From: Haloarcula sp.
Lineage (GTDB): Archaea; Halobacteriota; Halobacteria; Halobacteriales; Haloarculaceae
Length of the DNA: 5,556 nt
Assembly: GCA_028275075.1 (NCBI GenBank)
Contig: JAQCNK010000249.1
Coordinates: forward strand, 1 to 5,556
Direction of reading: 5' to 3'
Below, in pieces: positions 4,987 to 5,556 of this stretch (position 1 is its first letter; each line of letters begins with the position of its first letter). Under the pieces are notes generated by a model that was given only the letters and a program-made list of their open reading frames with translations, was not told the origin of the DNA and did not search any database. A program made the position numbers and the translations under genes.

Positions 4987-4998
4987 GCAAAAGCTTTC
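4987..4998 (-). promoter_or_regulatory. BRE/TATA-like promoter of the GTPase gene, placed for a leaderless mRNA
   Basis: The minus strand reads GAAAGCTTTTGC at 4998-4987: a purine-rich BRE-like GAAA followed by a T-rich box centred near 4990. The distance to the ATG at 4963 is about 27 nt, as expected when transcription starts at or next to the start codon. The lack of any Shine-Dalgarno before 4963 (GGACTCCT) fits leaderless initiation. Confidence 0.55.
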
Positions 4999-5117
4999 CC
5001 CGGGTATGGGATTGCTTCTCCCTGTTGAGAGCGGTGGGTGTCTCTGTCTCTCACAGCAAGGTCCATAGACGAAGCTGTGGCCACGGAGCCGCTCTACCGA
5101 CGGCAGCAACGAGGTCC

Positions 5118-5138
5118 AACTGTCGTGTGACACCAGTT
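5118..5138. repeat. Interrupted hairpin downstream of the phosphatase gene
   Basis: AACTG (5118-5122) pairs with CAGTT (5134-5138). Inside, GTG (5125-5127) pairs with CAC (5131-5133), leaving a two-base bulge and a TGA loop. It is followed on the minus strand by mixed sequence, not a T-run, so it is at best a 3'-end stabilising structure. Confidence 0.3.
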
Positions 5139-5144
5139 ACTGCT

Positions 5145-5157
5145 CGCCGCGCCGGCG
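5145..5157. repeat. GC-only hairpin CGCCG-CGC-CGGCG
   Basis: A perfect 5-bp G/C stem with a 3-nt loop, 16 nt after the phosphatase stop codon on the minus strand. It could mark the 3' end of that transcript, but no T-tract follows. Confidence 0.3.
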
Positions 5158-5173
5158 GTGTCGCCAGTTCGCC

Positions 5174-5556
5174 CTATCGGTACGGCTCGACCGCTTCCAG
5201 AAAGCCGTCGGCGTAGCTCGCCTCAGTCACGCGGTCAGCCCGGGCCAGCGCCGTCTCGTCGGCGTTGGCGACGGCAACTGACTCCCCCGCCAGATCGAAT
5301 ATCTCCGCGTCGTTCTCGGAGTCACCGACCGCGAGGAAGTCGGACGGTTCGAGCGCCAGCTCGGCAGAGACCGTCTCCAGTCCCGTTCCCTTGTCGATAC
5401 TGGCGTCGGTGACGTGGTAGGCGAAGCCGGTGTCGAGGAACTCTAGCCCGTGCTCCTCGGCCAGCCGTCGCAGCGGTTCCTCGGGCTGTGAGAGATCGAC
5501 GACGACCTCGGTCTCGCGCCACCGGTTCGCCAGATCAACCGCACCAAAGCCCAGCT
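5174..5556 (-). CDS. HAD-superfamily phosphatase, archaeal phosphoglycolate phosphatase-like, C-terminal part
   Basis: The last 126 codons of a HAD-superfamily (type IIB) phosphatase; the start lies beyond the right edge. Visible: the lysine motif in ASIDKGTGLE (K55 of the visible part), then AVGDSENDAEIF (75-86), the GDxxND motif IV whose acidic residues hold the catalytic Mg2+. The C-terminal pattern SVAVANADETALARADRVT followed by YADGFLEAVEPYR is typical of archaeal phosphoglycolate phosphatases and related sucrose-phosphate-phosphatase-like HADs. Such enzymes remove phosphate from 2-phosphoglycolate or similar small esters in the cytoplasm. The N-terminal DxD nucleophile motif and cap cannot be checked here. 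The stop is TAG at 5176-5174. It lies on the same strand as the GTPase gene but 210 nt upstream of it, and that gene has its own promoter, so the two are probably separate transcripts. Family is sure; substrate is inferred. Confidence 0.88.
   Translation of the reverse strand, partial: LGFGAVDLANRWRETEVVVDLSQPEEPLRRLAEEHGLEFLDTGFAYHVTDASIDKGTGLETVSAELALEPSDFLAVGDSENDAEIFDLAGESVAVANADETALARADRVTEASYADGFLEAVEPYR

Larger units (their letters stand above)
4999..5173. other. Intergenic region between phosphatase and GTPase genes, with small inverted repeats
   Basis: No convincing gene, tRNA or promoter other than the GTPase one is visible. Three inverted repeats are present: CACAGC/GCTGTG (5052-5057 with 5074-5079), AACTG/CAGTT with an inner GTG/CAC (5118-5138), and CGCCG/CGGCG (5145-5157). 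The last two lie 17-56 nt beyond the phosphatase stop and could shape its mRNA 3' end. Confidence 0.4.

Noticed and set aside
4961..4990. TTG start at 4990 for the GTPase, adding 9 residues
   Set aside because: It would overlap the putative TATA box, and the ATG at 4963 has the right promoter spacing for a leaderless mRNA.
4028..5068. Plus-strand frames of 166 and 177 codons opposite the GTPase gene
   Set aside because: Mirror images of the GTPase reading frame; no family motif or start signal.

Overview
The window looks like chromosomal core DNA from a halophilic archaeon, probably of the Haloarcula group. The evidence is high GC with strong G/C third-position bias, acidic proteins (many Asp and Glu), haloarchaeal-type TATA boxes close to start codons, a tRNA gene without an encoded CCA, and an N-terminus of ribosomal protein uL3 that, from memory, matches the Haloarcula marismortui protein. 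I see no phage, transposon, CRISPR or clear horizontally transferred segment.

Layout: (1) 1-935, minus strand: a SPOUT-class (DUF171/COG2106-type) RNA methyltransferase gene followed 4 nt later by the start of rpl3, the head of the S10-type ribosomal protein operon, which runs off the left edge. (2) 936-1276: a divergent intergenic region with one promoter facing left, one facing right, and an unexplained hairpin between them. That hairpin contains a 23-nt segment nearly identical to the 3' end of the phosphatase gene at the right edge. (3) 1277-1348, plus: tRNA-Gly(GCC). (4) 1349-1510: a T-tract/TATA-like box and two hairpins. (5) 1511-3278, plus: three closely packed genes encoding a thiamine-binding-fold protein (UPF0045/MTH1187 family), methenyl-tetrahydropterin cyclohydrolase (Mch) and an uncharacterised haloarchaeal protein with two winged-helix-like segments. 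(6) 3279-3343: a short convergent gap with palindromes. (7) 3344-4963, minus: a translational GTPase of the GTPBP1 type, with a promoter placed for a leaderless mRNA. (8) 4964-5173: intergenic DNA with several small inverted repeats. (9) 5174-5556, minus: the C-terminal 126 codons of an archaeal-type HAD phosphatase (phosphoglycolate phosphatase-like), cut by the right edge.

The left part is translation machinery (rRNA-methylase-like gene, uL3, tRNA-Gly), and the GTPBP1-like GTPase is also probably ribosome-linked. The central trio mixes one-carbon cofactor chemistry (Mch) with a thiamine-fold protein and an unknown, so its third gene and this pairing are the least explained coding content. 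I found no clear new defence or mobile system. The most notable unexplained signals are the short sequence shared between the intergenic hairpin and the phosphatase gene, the recurring CTTTTTAC box, and the structured leader before the thiamine-fold gene.
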